From positions 5,823,501 through 5,887,500 of the forward strand of contig NC_092665.1 of the NCBI RefSeq assembly GCF_032118995.1: a DNA stretch of 64,000 bases. Reading direction: 5' to 3'. This document shows, in pieces, positions 32,507 to 42,957 of the stretch. The notes under the pieces were generated by a model. The model searched no databases. It was not told where the DNA came from and saw only the letters and a program-made list of their open reading frames with translations. Position 1 is the first letter of the stretch. Every line of letters begins with the position of its first letter. The translations under genes were made by a program, and so were the position numbers. This DNA is from Asterias amurensis. Taxonomy: Eukaryota; Echinodermata; Asteroidea; Forcipulatida; Asteriidae.

Positions 32507-32788
32507 TTCACGCTGTCACCATCTTGGTCATGTTCCCTGTTTCCATAACAGTAATGAATTCTAATATTCTTTGCGCAAACATGGCACCAGCCTCAGTTTG
32601 GTTACAATGGAGTATAAAGTCAAGATGGCCACACCGTGATAAAGGTCTAAATCACGCTGTCACCATCTTGGTCATGTTCCCTGTTTCTATAACAGTAATG
32701 AATGCTATCATTCATTGTGCAAACATGGCACCAGCCTCAGTTTGGTTACAATGGAGTATAAAGTCAAGATGGCCACACCGTGATAAAG
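32507..32788. repeat. Two tandem copies of a 140-bp MITE
   Basis: Each unit begins TCACGCTGTCACCATCTTGG and ends AGTCAAGATGGCCACACCGT then GATAAA, so its ends are inverted repeats. The second copy (32,651-32,788) follows seven bases after the first (32,507-32,644). The copies differ by a few bases only. It lies in an ALP2 intron. Confidence 0.8.
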
Positions 32789-33272
32789 CAACATCATAGA
32801 CGGAGATTTTGTCAACCAAGATTTTAAAACTTGGAAAAGACATGAATACAAAGATAACAAACGTTGGCCCTATTTTTTAAGAATGTTCGATTGCAACCAA
32901 TTGGGATGTATTCTTTTTAATTACAAGTTTGCAGCAATGTCTACTTTGGTGACAAAATCTAGTTGATGTTTTGCTATTATTCGGTCGTCCATGCCAACCT
33001 GCGTGGTTTAGTTATCTACAATGAAAATACATACAACCTGTGACTGAACAATGGCATCAAAGAGACAATGCAAATACTCCATAAAACGAGGTTTCAGATT
33101 GTCAATGATTTTCTTAGCCACATAAGTAAGAGGTAGGGCCTAACGACAAGCTCGTGAATTCAGAGCGGGTCGGTGCTAACGTATAGAGCCTTGGACAAGG
33201 CTAGGGCTCATGAAACCAATTAGCCAACACTCTACAAAAACCAGAAACCTGTATGTTGTAATAATAACTTGC

Positions 33273-33412
33273 CCTCAACCATAAGGAAGAACCCGTCTTT
33301 GTCCTTCTGAAGTATCTCAATGGCCTTTTCTACCATCTCAGACAATGAGGGCTCACCCCTACGTCATTCATTCGGTTACCTTCAAATTGCATGTGACTGG
33401 GCTCAAACAAAC
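33273..33412 (-). pseudogene. ALP2 exon with frameshift and GC donor
   Basis: A 140-bp exon, acceptor CTTTCAG. The first frame reads LFEPSHMQFEGNRMNDVG, then the frame changes at a GGGG run (33,354-33,357) into GEPSLSEMVEKAIEILQKDK and DGFFLMVEG. Both halves are clear ALP homology, so this is a frameshift. The 5' splice site downstream is GCAAGT instead of GT, a known minor donor class. Confidence 0.82.
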
Positions 33413-33572
33413 CTGAAAGGTAAGCAAACTTATTATAACTGTCAAACAAAAGTTTCAATATTAAATCGTCCTGGCTATAGTTATAAAGTTCAAACCTACG
33501 CCTGTTCACTTGTTCCGTGTATATAAATAAATGAGATAGTCAAAGGTTTCTTCCGTGGTTGACAGCTCCCTA

Positions 33573-34070
33573 TTAGAGAGGTTTCGCAGAGTAACCGATA
33601 CTCTTACGTGAACGGATACGTCATAATACGTCATCACTTTTTGAGGAGGTCCATGGGGATGTGACGTATAACCGTTGTACACAAGTTAGAATAGTCGCTC
33701 AAAACGGGAATCTGTCGCCATACACTTAAGTAAGAACGATTATATTTTGTTCATGTTTTTGGAGCGGATTGGTATTTTTTAATGCACCAGGTTTTCACCA
33801 TGTCTTTTAGAGGTATCATACATGGGTGTAGTTGGACATTGTTCCACCATGCTTCAAAAAAGAGAAATGGACTAAAAAGTTAGGCGACGGATGTCAGTTT
33901 AGCCTGTGGAGTTTGTATGTACTGTACATTTGGTTAATAGCGCCCTCTTGAGCCTCAAGTTGAGAGTATTCGTTAGAATTTTGCAAAACAAAACTACACA
34001 GCTCACTTGACGCGAACGCGTACGGTTCGATATCTGTATCCGTATCCGCGACTCTGCGAAACCTCTCTAA
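33573..34070. mobile_element. 498-bp TA-flanked inverted-repeat element
   Basis: The ends TTAGAGAGGTTTCGCAGAGT and its near-complement ACTCTGCGAAACCTCTCTAA, each bordered by TA, fit a Tc1/mariner-type or similar TA-targeting non-autonomous element. No transposase frame. Present in the ALP2 intron only. Confidence 0.8.
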
Positions 34071-34456
34071 TAAGATGGACACAGATTGTACGTAATATTG
34101 GTAAAAAAAAATTAAAAAATTAAAAAAGTGCAAAAAAAAAGGTAATGTAATGGGGTAAAACCGAATTAGGTTTGCTGGAATATAAAACTTAACTCTCTTT
34201 ATACGGCAATTATGGTAACCTACGTCTATGTCAGCGCAGTTTGTAATGACGACGTGCGGCATCTAGCCTAAAGCCCGTGCCAATAAGTGACACAACCCCA
34301 CATCATGTACGTACATGTACATTTAGCTCAGTATAGATGAGGCGCAAGGGTTGTAGGCAAAATCATGTTCCAAACGACATACCTTGGTTACATTGGCTGT
34401 GCCATACAGACGATTGATTGTACTTGTTCAAAGTGGTACATTAAGCAACAACTCAC

Positions 34457-34555
34457 CTGAAAGATTGTCAGTTTCAAGTGGATTGACGTCTTTAAATTTT
34501 TCCAAATTCCACACGTACTTGCTGTTTGTCTTGTCTTTACCTGCTTGCCATTCGT
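34457..34555 (-). pseudogene. ALP2 exon (SKYVWNLEKF region)
   Basis: A 99-bp exon equivalent to 7,746-7,844, with donor GTGAGT and acceptor TTTAAG. It codes for the same YVWNLE...LETDNL block. The surrounding intron lacks the LINE and MITE-A seen in ALP1. Confidence 0.82.
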
Positions 34556-34845
34556 CTTAAACAAAACATTATTGTAAAACATTGAGTGAAATAAATCCTT
34601 TACTTGGTTGTTAAGAGCTTCATGTGACCGAAAGAAAACTAAATGCTGTGGAACTATAACTATCTTGAAAACATCTATAAAGTCAAGGTTTGATCAAGTG
34701 CAACTATTTCGATGAGAGATACTTCTACAAGAAAACAAACTTTAAACAGAACAATAACAGAAAAAAAGAAAAAGGAAAATAAGACGAATAGATTCATTAC
34801 CATTAAATAAGTTCATCTGGATTGCGGAAGTATATTAAATTAAAG

Positions 34846-34986
34846 ATTCGTTGTTACAAATCCAAAATTATGTATGATGTTACTTACATATAATTTACAA
34901 AGCTCCTAGCTTAGGAGTGAAACGTAACTAATAGTACTAAATTATATGTAAAGTATACATCATACATAATTTTGGATTTGTAAAAA
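34846..34986. repeat. Hairpin element, right end clipped
   Basis: Third copy of the element at 8,508-8,665. About 75 bp after its right arm have been lost compared with ALP1. Confidence 0.7.
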
Positions 34987-35029
34987 CGCACTATGCTGTC
35001 TCTATGGTAATGTCAGCGCCTTGCGGCTC

Positions 35030-35330
35030 ATGGACAGTTATCGATTCACCATTATCGACTTACCAATATTGATTTACCATGGTCGTTTCAACATTATCTT
35101 TTCCCATTATCGACTCTCCATTTCTGATACACAGTTATATTTTTACGACTATCGGTTCACCGTTATTGATTCACAAATATTATCGAATCACCATTCTCGA
35201 TTCACCAACATCGAGTAGTCGTTATTGGTTTACAAATATCGACTCACCAATATCGACTAATTATTATCGATCAAATTATTGATTCACCATTATCAATTCA
35301 GCATTTTTGATTTCAGTAGCTCGGTTTCTA
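35030..35330. repeat. Minisatellite-like ATTCACCATTATCG array, ALP2 copy
   Basis: Same imperfect array as 8,765-9,060, in the same intron position. Confidence 0.8.
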
Positions 35331-35417
35331 TGGAATCTGGATGGGATCAGAAGCTGTTAAAGCAAAATGGTGCAATAGTCATCAATAATTGGGTTTAAGT
35401 TTTATCAGGTTTACAAC

Positions 35418-35529
35418 CAATGAGATTTCGTCCATCATTTCTAGATCCAGCTTTAGAAGAGTCTTTAGGATACTCTGGGTCGGCAGCTTCTCTCGGTAAC
35501 ATTTCCATCCTTCCCCCACCCATTATAAC
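35418..35529 (-). pseudogene. ALP2 exon (VIMGGGRMEM)
   Basis: A 112-bp exon coding for VIMGGGRMEMLPREAADPEY and continuing to DGRNLI. The donor has become GTTGTA, where ALP1 has GTATGT. The coding frame itself is intact. Confidence 0.8.
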
Positions 35530-35639
35530 CTGGCATAGATTCATGAAGAATTAGTATAAAAATGACCGTACCATGAAGTTGGTGGTCGGCATGCAGCAAT
35601 GACTAGCAGGAAGGGTATTCTAGGAAGCTGCTTCTTAAA

Positions 35640-37235
35640 TAGACGGACACCTAGCCTTGACTCAAGGCTGTTGGCGTAGTGTGCCCCGGCCCGGCGCGAT
35701 TCGGCAGTCTGCACGCTGTGCATACACGAACAATGTACATGTATACAGTTCATTGTATGTACAGTACATTGTACAGTGAGAACTGTATAGCGAAGTCGTG
35801 AGTACGGTCGTGTCTTTCTACTTTCAACTTCGCACACGTGGCTCAAACAACAGCCTTGATGGGTCTGTAACAGCTTTATCGGAATTCCGATAAAAGGGCG
35901 TGCATGATCTGGGCATGTCATTCTAAACATTGGCCAATCACAAGCGCGATTGAGAATGGCGTCATACTGCTAGCAATCATGCCACGTCCATGTGTGTATG
36001 TTTGTGTGTGTAACGCTGTACGCTAGCTAGCTGTATGGACATGAGCGTGGTGTCACTATGATGCATAATGGGTCTGAATGCGCTGCCGGACGGTACTCGG
36101 GCTACCGATGTGAGCCGGACAAGCCTCCCTCGGTCGGTACGGTGTCAAAAAACTTCAAAGTGAGGAGGGGTTCCTTGGCCCCGTTGTCTTGTGTTTCATT
36201 ATAACACGAGGACTAGCATCAGTACAATGTAGCTGGTAGATTTGTCCCTGAATGGGAAGCTGCTTTACTATAAGTGTAACGTTGTAGTGTAGTAGTATGG
36301 CAAGAGTTAGTTTATGAAATTGATCTTTACTTGTAGTTGTTGTTCAGCCACACGCCATCTTCTACCGTCTGGTATGTTTTTGACCAACACATAATTTATT
36401 TTCGATCCCCAACTTTGATTTACTGCGAGAAACGTAACGCATAGTATGTGTAGACAAAATAAACAGCTGGGTTTCTTATCTCATCTGGTCTGAAATGGGG
36501 AAAACAGAATCTTATTAAATGTTAGTGCTTCAAGGGGATGGGGTATGCCCAACATAATTCAAACCAAGTAGCCATTGCCGGAAACCCATGACACCTTGAT
36601 ACTTTTTGAACTTTTCTCAAACACACTTCACACACTGTATGGTCCCATTTTCTTCCTTCGTATTTTTAAATCCATGATTGGTGCATTAAACTTGGTTGTT
36701 TTATCTTGTTGAAAGCTTCTGCAGTTGTGCCACGCTGTAGGCTACTGTTGCAAATTATACACCATTGATTTACACAACTTTGTTTTAGGGTAGGGATTTT
36801 TTCCTCTCGCCCGCCGCCATTGCATTTTTTTGCACAGCAGCCACGGCTTGTTGTTTACGTCGGAGCACGTGCGTGTGCTTGCAGAACGTTGTGATTGACA
36901 TCGCAGCAAGAGTTTATAGGTCAACCAACAACCAATGAGAACGGGTTGTTAGTAAATACTACCATAATGAGCTCCGCCCTAAATTTTGGCAGTTACAAAA
37001 CCATCAAGGCGCTACTTAGAAAGTACTCATGATGTACCATACGTGTACCATACAGATGGTACATGTAATGTACATACATACAGTAGGTACGTGTGTGTAC
37101 ATACGCTGTACACGTATTATATGCACTGTGTTATGTATGGGGTGCGCTGGCGGAACTCAGTGACGGGGACTGGGATTTTGCAGGTCGCGGCTGGCTGTAG
37201 CGCCTTGATCAAGGCTAACGGACACCATGCATAAG
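35640..37235. mobile_element. About 1.6-kb insertion in the ALP2 intron with imperfect inverted ends
   Basis: ALP1 continues from GGAAGCTG directly to AGTTTGAAATAAT (about 9,360-9,400), while ALP2 has 1.6 kb between these points. The insert begins GGACACCTAGCCTTGACTCA and ends in GCCTTGATCAAGGCTAACGG, which pair roughly. GTAC-rich stretches (GTACATGTATACAG; TGGTACATGTAATGTACATA) lie near both ends. No transposase is recognised. Confidence 0.6.
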
Positions 37236-37516
37236 GTGATACTGACAAGTTTGAAATAATGGCTTTCGCCAACCTTTCATTATGTAGCACGCTTGAAAAA
37301 TTATATAAATTGATTAACTGTTCTATATCGTTCTAATTTAACATCTATTATGTTCTATATCGAGTGCTTCCAGCTACCTGTTTCAGTGCCGGTCAGTTTG
37401 TGAGATACTTTGATTCAAAAACCATAACACCCATGACAGAGGGTGGCGAATAATCAAACGGTACATTCAGAATAGTGAACGCAAACACTGGTTTGTGTCA
37501 ATGTTGCAGATTGTAC

Positions 37517-37694
37517 CTGTGTATCCTGTCCGAGTGTTATGAGTTGCTGTGAGCGATGTCAATGCAACCGATGTCAGTTTCCTTCTGCGGTATATCAGAG
37601 TCACACACCCAGTCTCGATGGGGCGAATGTGCGTAAAGTGCGGCAGGGGTAGCGTGTGTCACACGGGCAGTGCTGACGAATCCCGTTGCCTTGC
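37517..37694 (-). pseudogene. ALP2 exon with 2-bp insertion (THATPA region)
   Basis: Homologous to the 176-bp ALP1 exon but 178 bp long. An extra TG at about 37,549-37,550 changes the frame in the DIAQQL motif and brings in a TAA a few codons later. Splice sites are unchanged. Confidence 0.88.
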
Positions 37695-37861
37695 CTTTAG
37701 AAAGCACACAAAGCAACGAAAACCTAATTTATTAGCTATATTATATTCGATCGATACAATTTCAAGAACACAAGACTAAAATTATTACAAAACACTTGAC
37801 AACAAATCAATGAAAGTAAATCATAATTATTATACACATATTGACTGGCAAAGAGGTAATT

Positions 37862-37983
37862 GTACGTCTACCCCCGAGGGACTTTGAGTGACCAGAAGAG
37901 GGACCTATTTCCCGAGGCTGAAGGCCAAGGGAAATAGGCACCTCTTCTGGTCACTAACATGCCCGAGGGGGGAATAGACGTAC
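37862..37983. repeat. Hairpin element, ALP2 copy
   Basis: Orthologue of 10,001-10,122, with a few mismatches between its arms. Confidence 0.8.
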
Positions 37984-38254
37984 ACTAGTACCGAATTGTG
38001 TCGGTCTTAAATGTGAAATAAGAACAACACGTGGAAAAGAAAGGATGTTTTGTAGCTGCTGTTCACGGTTCAAGTCAAGAGAGGGCGCTGTAACCGGGCA
38101 CTATTTTCAAAGAGCTAGTTCCCGCAAAACACATGCGCCGATCACTAGACTAAGCTCATCCCACGAGACCGTGTTCAGCCAACCAGAATACAGAAAAGGC
38201 AAGAGGTGTGTTATAAAACATTATATGAATATGTTGACGTTCTTTTAAACTTAC

Positions 38255-38429
38255 CAGACTTTTGAGCAGATATCATAACAGACTCCACATTAGCATTGAG
38301 ACTAGATTTACAATCTCCTTTAATAGCAGAATCGTCTAGGCCTATCACTGCTGTCTTGTTTTTAACACCACTAAAATAAGCAGTGGCCGTACCAGCCGAG
38401 TCCGGTACTTGCCTGTCGGTATTGTAGGT
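38255..38429 (-). pseudogene. ALP2 exon with nucleophile serine (DSAGTATAY)
   Basis: A 175-bp exon, open through TYNTDRQVPDSAGTATAYFS to AQKSG, with acceptor CCCTAG and donor GTAAGT. It is the first ALP2 exon that can be found; the upstream DGMG exon is missing. Confidence 0.88.
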
Positions 38430-38503
38430 CTAGGGGACAGGAAATAGTCACAGACTGATTTTATGCGCCGTATTTTTGACCAGGTGGGCGCACTCAATTT
38501 AGT

Positions 38504-38754
38504 GGGTGCGTTCGTTTAGCTTCCCTGGGTCGACCCCGATCTGCCCGGTACGTTCGAATAGCTTTGACGGGGCTCATCCGGGTCAGCCCCCATCCCCCCC
38601 CCCAATGTCCTGCTTGTGGAGTGGGTCACTTGGGGTGACCTGAGGTACATGCCATCACCACGAGAGGGTGAGTGTGTTCGTTCGATTAGCTCTTGTCAGG
38701 GGTTCACCCGAGTGAGCACCACGGGGTCGACCCAGGGAAGCTTATCAGGCACAC
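38504..38754. repeat. MITE-G copy, ALP2 side
   Basis: Orthologue of 10,655-10,911, right terminus slightly eroded. Confidence 0.75.
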
Positions 38755-39875
38755 TAGCCTTGCTAAAGGCAGTCGCGTTATTCGCTCCGAAAAGACGCCG
38801 CTGTAAACCCACCCGTATACCCTGTGCGTGGTGCGTGCGATTAGACCGCATGACCCACCCGTATACACACTGTCACATCGTACGACTACTGTGCACATAA
38901 GTCATCCGCACTCATACCACTAACCGCATGCGGAGGCCGTCAGGCCGACAGCCTTGTATGTCGGTATACTTTGTTTTGCTGGTATGGTTTTTCAGCATAA
39001 TTGTATGAGGAGTTGTAATAAGATTTGTTTAAAAAAAATCTCCTCGAAAACCTAATAGTTACGAAAGCCCTCCAGAAAAAAACAACGATGTTTAAATCTG
39101 TGATAACGGCTTGATTCGTCATAATGGATTCACCAACGCCTCCCCTCCCATCCCTACCCCCACCCCTCCCCGCGTAAATAGCGGATGGCGTATCAGCGTT
39201 ACAAATCCTTAACGATTGAATGTGCATACAATCTAATTACATACACGTTTTGATGATTCCGTAATGATGGACTGTAAATTGTGATAACCAAATCAAAATA
39301 TCTTGGCGTTTTTTTTTAGCACTATTCGAAATAGTTGATCCTCAATGTACACGTTCTTAATAAATTGTAGGCCTCTCATTGACATGCTTGGAGTATTTAT
39401 CAAATTACTGGGCCCTCGACTTCTTCAATGCTATTTATTTATTCAACAATCTTCTCCTGCATTTACAGATATTTGTTTGTTCATAACAATAAGTAAAACA
39501 ATGAAAAAGGGGAGTGGTACGAGGTCTTAAGCGTTTGTCTAAAATCAACAGTATCTTAGGCCCCGTTCCCACTGGACCCCGCGTTAATTTGGCCGTAAAC
39601 AAAAGACTAAGCCGAAGGCAGGCCGGGTCCTTCATCTACGACCACGACCCCGCCAGTTTGAAACGAATGTTCAAGACTATGACTTAGCACAATTTATTCT
39701 TACTAATATAGCAAAGCCATTTTTGGTTTACATGAATAGGCCCAAAACAATTGGAATGGACTTGTAAGTTCAAACTTGTGTTAAATAAATCCTGATCAAA
39801 GTTTGTATAAATCTCTCATAATATGCATTTGCAACTTGTCTGTACTCTGAATGTAGCTGGGGGCAAATGTGTGTA
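38755..39875. other. Junction and spacer between ALP2 and C1q-2
   Basis: From about 38,985 it matches 13,428 onward. The 2.5 kb of ALP1 5' sequence at 10,912-13,427 is absent here. Nothing recognised in 39,240-39,875. Confidence 0.5.
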
Positions 39876-40245
39876 AACACCGTTTGTAATGTTGTCAAAG
39901 ACCAGTGTTCACTCTTGCCGTATCTCAACTATGCATAAAATAACAAACCGGTGAAAATTAGAGCTCAATTGGTCGTCGAAGTTGCGAGATAATAATGAAA
40001 GAAAAAACACCCTTGTAACACGAAGTTGTGTGCTTTCAGATGCTTGATTTCGAGACCCTCAAAATCTAATTCTGAGGTCTCGAAACCAAATTCGTTGAAA
40101 ACTACTTCTTTTTCGAAAACTACGTCTCTTCAGAGAAAGTCGTTTCTCACAGTCTTTCATAACTGCCAACAGCTCCCCATTATTCGTTACCAAGTAAGGT
40201 TTTATGCTAATTTGAGTAATTAACCAATAGTGTACACTGCCTTTA
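39876..40245 (+). repeat. MITE-A copy
   Basis: Left end degenerate, right end complete (AATAGTGTACACTGCCTTTA). Fuller version of the copy at 13,641-13,897. Confidence 0.8.
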
Positions 40246-40581
40246 AGCACATGTTGACGATTTTGAGATTTTCAAAATATGAACGAGTCCTTTATGTCAA
40301 AGAAGTTGCCCAAAATGGGGACAGAATCACCGGGGACAGATTTCCATGAGACACCGGCCCAAGGCGGAATCCTGCCTTACGTGATTTTTAAAACAATCAA
40401 AATGACTTCAATCTCATCCAAAAGTTCATTTGATTGTTTTTGATTTTTGTGCTTTGTATTGATTGTTTTTGCTCCATTGAATACTCTTGTTTTCCAAAAG
40501 CATTTTTGCGTTTCGGTGGTAGTAGACCCTGAGAAAACAAAGAATACAATTGAAAATCAGTTTAAAAATACCCTTTAAGGG
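40246..40581. repeat. Repeat C
   Basis: Third occurrence of the block described at 13,898, closely similar to it. Confidence 0.65.
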
Positions 40582-40942
40582 CAAAGGCAGGACACATTAA
40601 TAGGTAACTTTCAACCACTAGTGAGTCTTTCCACTTGGTGTATCTCAACATATTCTTAAATTAACAAACCCGTGAACATTAATTTGAGCTCAATTGGTCG
40701 TCGAAATTGCGAGAGAATAATGAGAAAATCACCCCGTCGCACAAGTTGTGTGCTTTCAGATGCCTTCAGTTTGAGACCTTAACAACTCGAGAAAATACTT
40801 TTTTCTCAAAAACTATGTTTCTTCAGAGAGAGCCGTTTCTAACAATGTTTTATACTATTAACATCTCTCCATTGCTCATTACCATGTAAGTCTTTATGCT
40901 AGCAATTCTGTTGAGTAATTACCTATGGTGTCCAGTGCCTTT
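40582..40942 (+). repeat. MITE-B copy
   Basis: Orthologue of 14,231-14,594, both ends present. Confidence 0.8.
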
Positions 40943-41281
40943 AATGTTGCTCTGTTGGTGGCGCACTGTACTATAAATACATTGTCATTGCATTTCGATT
41001 TCGGAAAAAAAAAACCCACTGAGTTAGTGTAAGTAAACATATACTTCAAAAGAGTGGAAGCACGAAAGAGATCCATCTGAACAGTATATATATTGCGTAC
41101 ACAGTTCTTTCTTTGATAATAAACTTGCACTTTAACTCACAATCATCAGGGAAATACATCAATTGAGCGGAAATAGAAGGAAAACGGCCAGGAACTTCAG
41201 GAAGCAATCACACAGTGCAACCCAGTAGGGCGGATATACATGTAAAAACACAATACCATTAAAGCATGTACAAATTGATCT
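40943..41281 (+). promoter_or_regulatory. Distal upstream region of C1q-2
   Basis: Close match to 14,595-14,935, including the CTATAAATA motif near 40,971. Confidence 0.45.
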
Positions 41282-41740
41282 CCATTGGTAACATACAGCC
41301 TCATCCAAACCAGTGATAGAGTAAGTCACTGCTTTCAATCAGTGACTTTAACACATACACAATGTAGTGTAGAGTTTTACACCATTGGTATCCATTCAAC
41401 ATACAGTATCATTCAAACCAATGATAGAGAAAGTCACTGCCATAAATCAGTGATTTTAACACGGTATTGATCCACAATTGTATTATACAGCCTCGTCCAA
41501 ACCAATGGTAGAGTAAGTCACTGCTTTCAATCAGTGACTTTACCACTTACACAATGTAGCGTAGAGTTTTAAACCATTGTTATCCATTCAACATACAGTA
41601 TCATTCAAACCAATGATAGAGTAAGTCACTGCCATAAATCAGTGACTTTAACACGGTATTGACCCACAATTGTAACATACAGCCTCGTCCAAACCAAGGA
41701 TAGAGTAAGTCACTGCATTCAATCAGTGACTTTAACACGT
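41282..41740 (+). promoter_or_regulatory. Tandem CCAAT + inverted AAGTCACTG array, C1q-2 promoter
   Basis: Five units, at about 41,310, 41,416, 41,500, 41,608 and 41,690, as described for C1q-1. Most keep both halves of AAGTCACTG...CAGTGACTT; one (near 41,450) has CAGTGATTT. Confidence 0.6.
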
Positions 41741-41817
41741 ATCTATGATTGGCTGCTCATCGATTGTCAATCAAACATCGAAGTAGACTGATGGGCACTT
41801 CAATGAAAATACAACAG

Positions 41818-41825
41818 TATTTAAA
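41818..41825 (+). promoter_or_regulatory. TATA-like box, C1q-2
   Basis: TATTTAAA, 97 bp before the exon-1 donor. Confidence 0.65.
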
Positions 41826-41847
41826 CGCGCTGCACCAGCAGCAGTGT

Positions 41848-41921
41848 TCATAACAACTTTGCATCTTCTCGGAAGAGAGAAACTGAGAAAGTTTGGTCTA
41901 CAAGAACACAACATCATCAAG
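41848..41921 (+). other. C1q-2 exon 1 (5' UTR, inferred)
   Basis: Non-coding first exon ending ATCATCAAG before GTAAGTG. No ATG. It would splice to 46,564. Confidence 0.6.
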
Positions 41922-42041
41922 GTAAGTGTTCTCGTTATACTGTCGGACCCGGACTTTGGCTTCTAGATGCATGCAGTGTATTTTAGGGTAGCCTCTTGTT
42001 GCACTTTTGGTCCAAGAAGGGGCACCACTCTACCCAATAAA

Positions 42042-42222
42042 GCAGTAAAATTAACGGTGCTTTACCTGGCAGCTGGTGCCAGGTAAAATGCAGTAAATTT
42101 CACAGTAGCAGTTAGTAAATTGTGCCTTGAAGGAGTAGTTTGCTAAACTCCACTTTGAAATTTACTGCACTTTTAATACCTAGCACCCTGGCTGCCAGGT
42201 ATACAAAGCACCGTAATTTTGA
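42042..42222. repeat. 181-bp hairpin element in C1q-2 intron
   Basis: The arms CAGTAAAATTAACGGTGCTT and GCACCGTAATTTTGAC are inverted repeats, with internal pairing of TACCTGGCAGC and GCTGCCAGGTA. The homologous intron position in unit 1 (about 15,690) has no insertion. Confidence 0.75.
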
Positions 42223-42957
42223 CGGATTATTTTTAACAGCGTATTCAGCTGAAGTTCTCATGTAGTGTTTGGGTCACTTGATCTCTGCCAACATTAGTGT
42301 ACTGTGGTACTGTTTGGTGGTACAGATTGTAATGCCGTTGCATTTCCCTTTGAAACCACGATACATAGTGTTGTGTCGTTGGGGCTTTTATCACCATACT
42401 TGCAAGTGGTTTCCGTTTTGGAGCAGCAAGTTCCGCTGGTATTCTGTACATTGTCTTGTTCAAATAGTGGGCAATAAAAGTTTACCTAGACAGTTTCAGT
42501 TGAATGTGCTTGATATTCTGCTCGTTTTAATGTGTGTGTACTCTTCATTCAAAAGCTGTCAACAAAATTAACAAGTACTGATGAAATGGCATTGTGTGAC
42601 ATGACCACTTTGTTATTTTCTTTTATGTTGTGGGTAAAACAAAACAAGATGGAACATAATGCAACACTTTCACAGTTATTATGGTGATCGGTGTTTTGTA
42701 CAGCCGACGTGGGGAGGGGCAACCGAGTTGAAGCCGAGTTTGCCTGTTTGCCCCAAAAGTTTACACAAAATCTGGACCCCGTCACGGAGCATGCAACATT
42801 AATTGTTTTATTTTACTATGATAATCGATTCCTCTTGTTTGGGGACAAATTGTTACCATCCTCCATTATTGTTACGACAATAATGACACAGTTTAAAACT
42901 ATGACAGCATATTTTGTAAGCCAAAGCATGGTGGCACACTGTTTAAGGTGCTGCTAC
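42223..42957. other. C1q-2 intron sequence
   Basis: Nothing recognised. Confidence 0.4.

Larger units (their letters stand above)
30025..38429 (-). pseudogene. Alkaline phosphatase locus ALP2, near-complete but broken
   Basis: Eight exons on the minus strand cover ALP from the nucleophile motif to the C-terminus: 38,429-38,255, 37,694-37,517, 35,529-35,418, 34,555-34,457, 33,412-33,273, 32,406-32,206, 30,695-30,573 and 30,299-30,025. Catalytic motifs remain readable: DSAGTATAY, THATPA, VEG|GRIDHAHHDG, VTADHSHV and THGGEDV. Lesions are the absence of the N-terminal exon with DGMG (the 10.9-13.4 kb equivalent is missing), a 2-bp gain in the second exon, a frameshift in the fifth, and a weakened donor (GTTGTA) at 35,417. 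The C-terminal hydrophobic GPI-signal is also poor. Real ALPs hydrolyse phosphomonoesters at the outer membrane face. I judge this copy non-functional. Confidence 0.85.
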
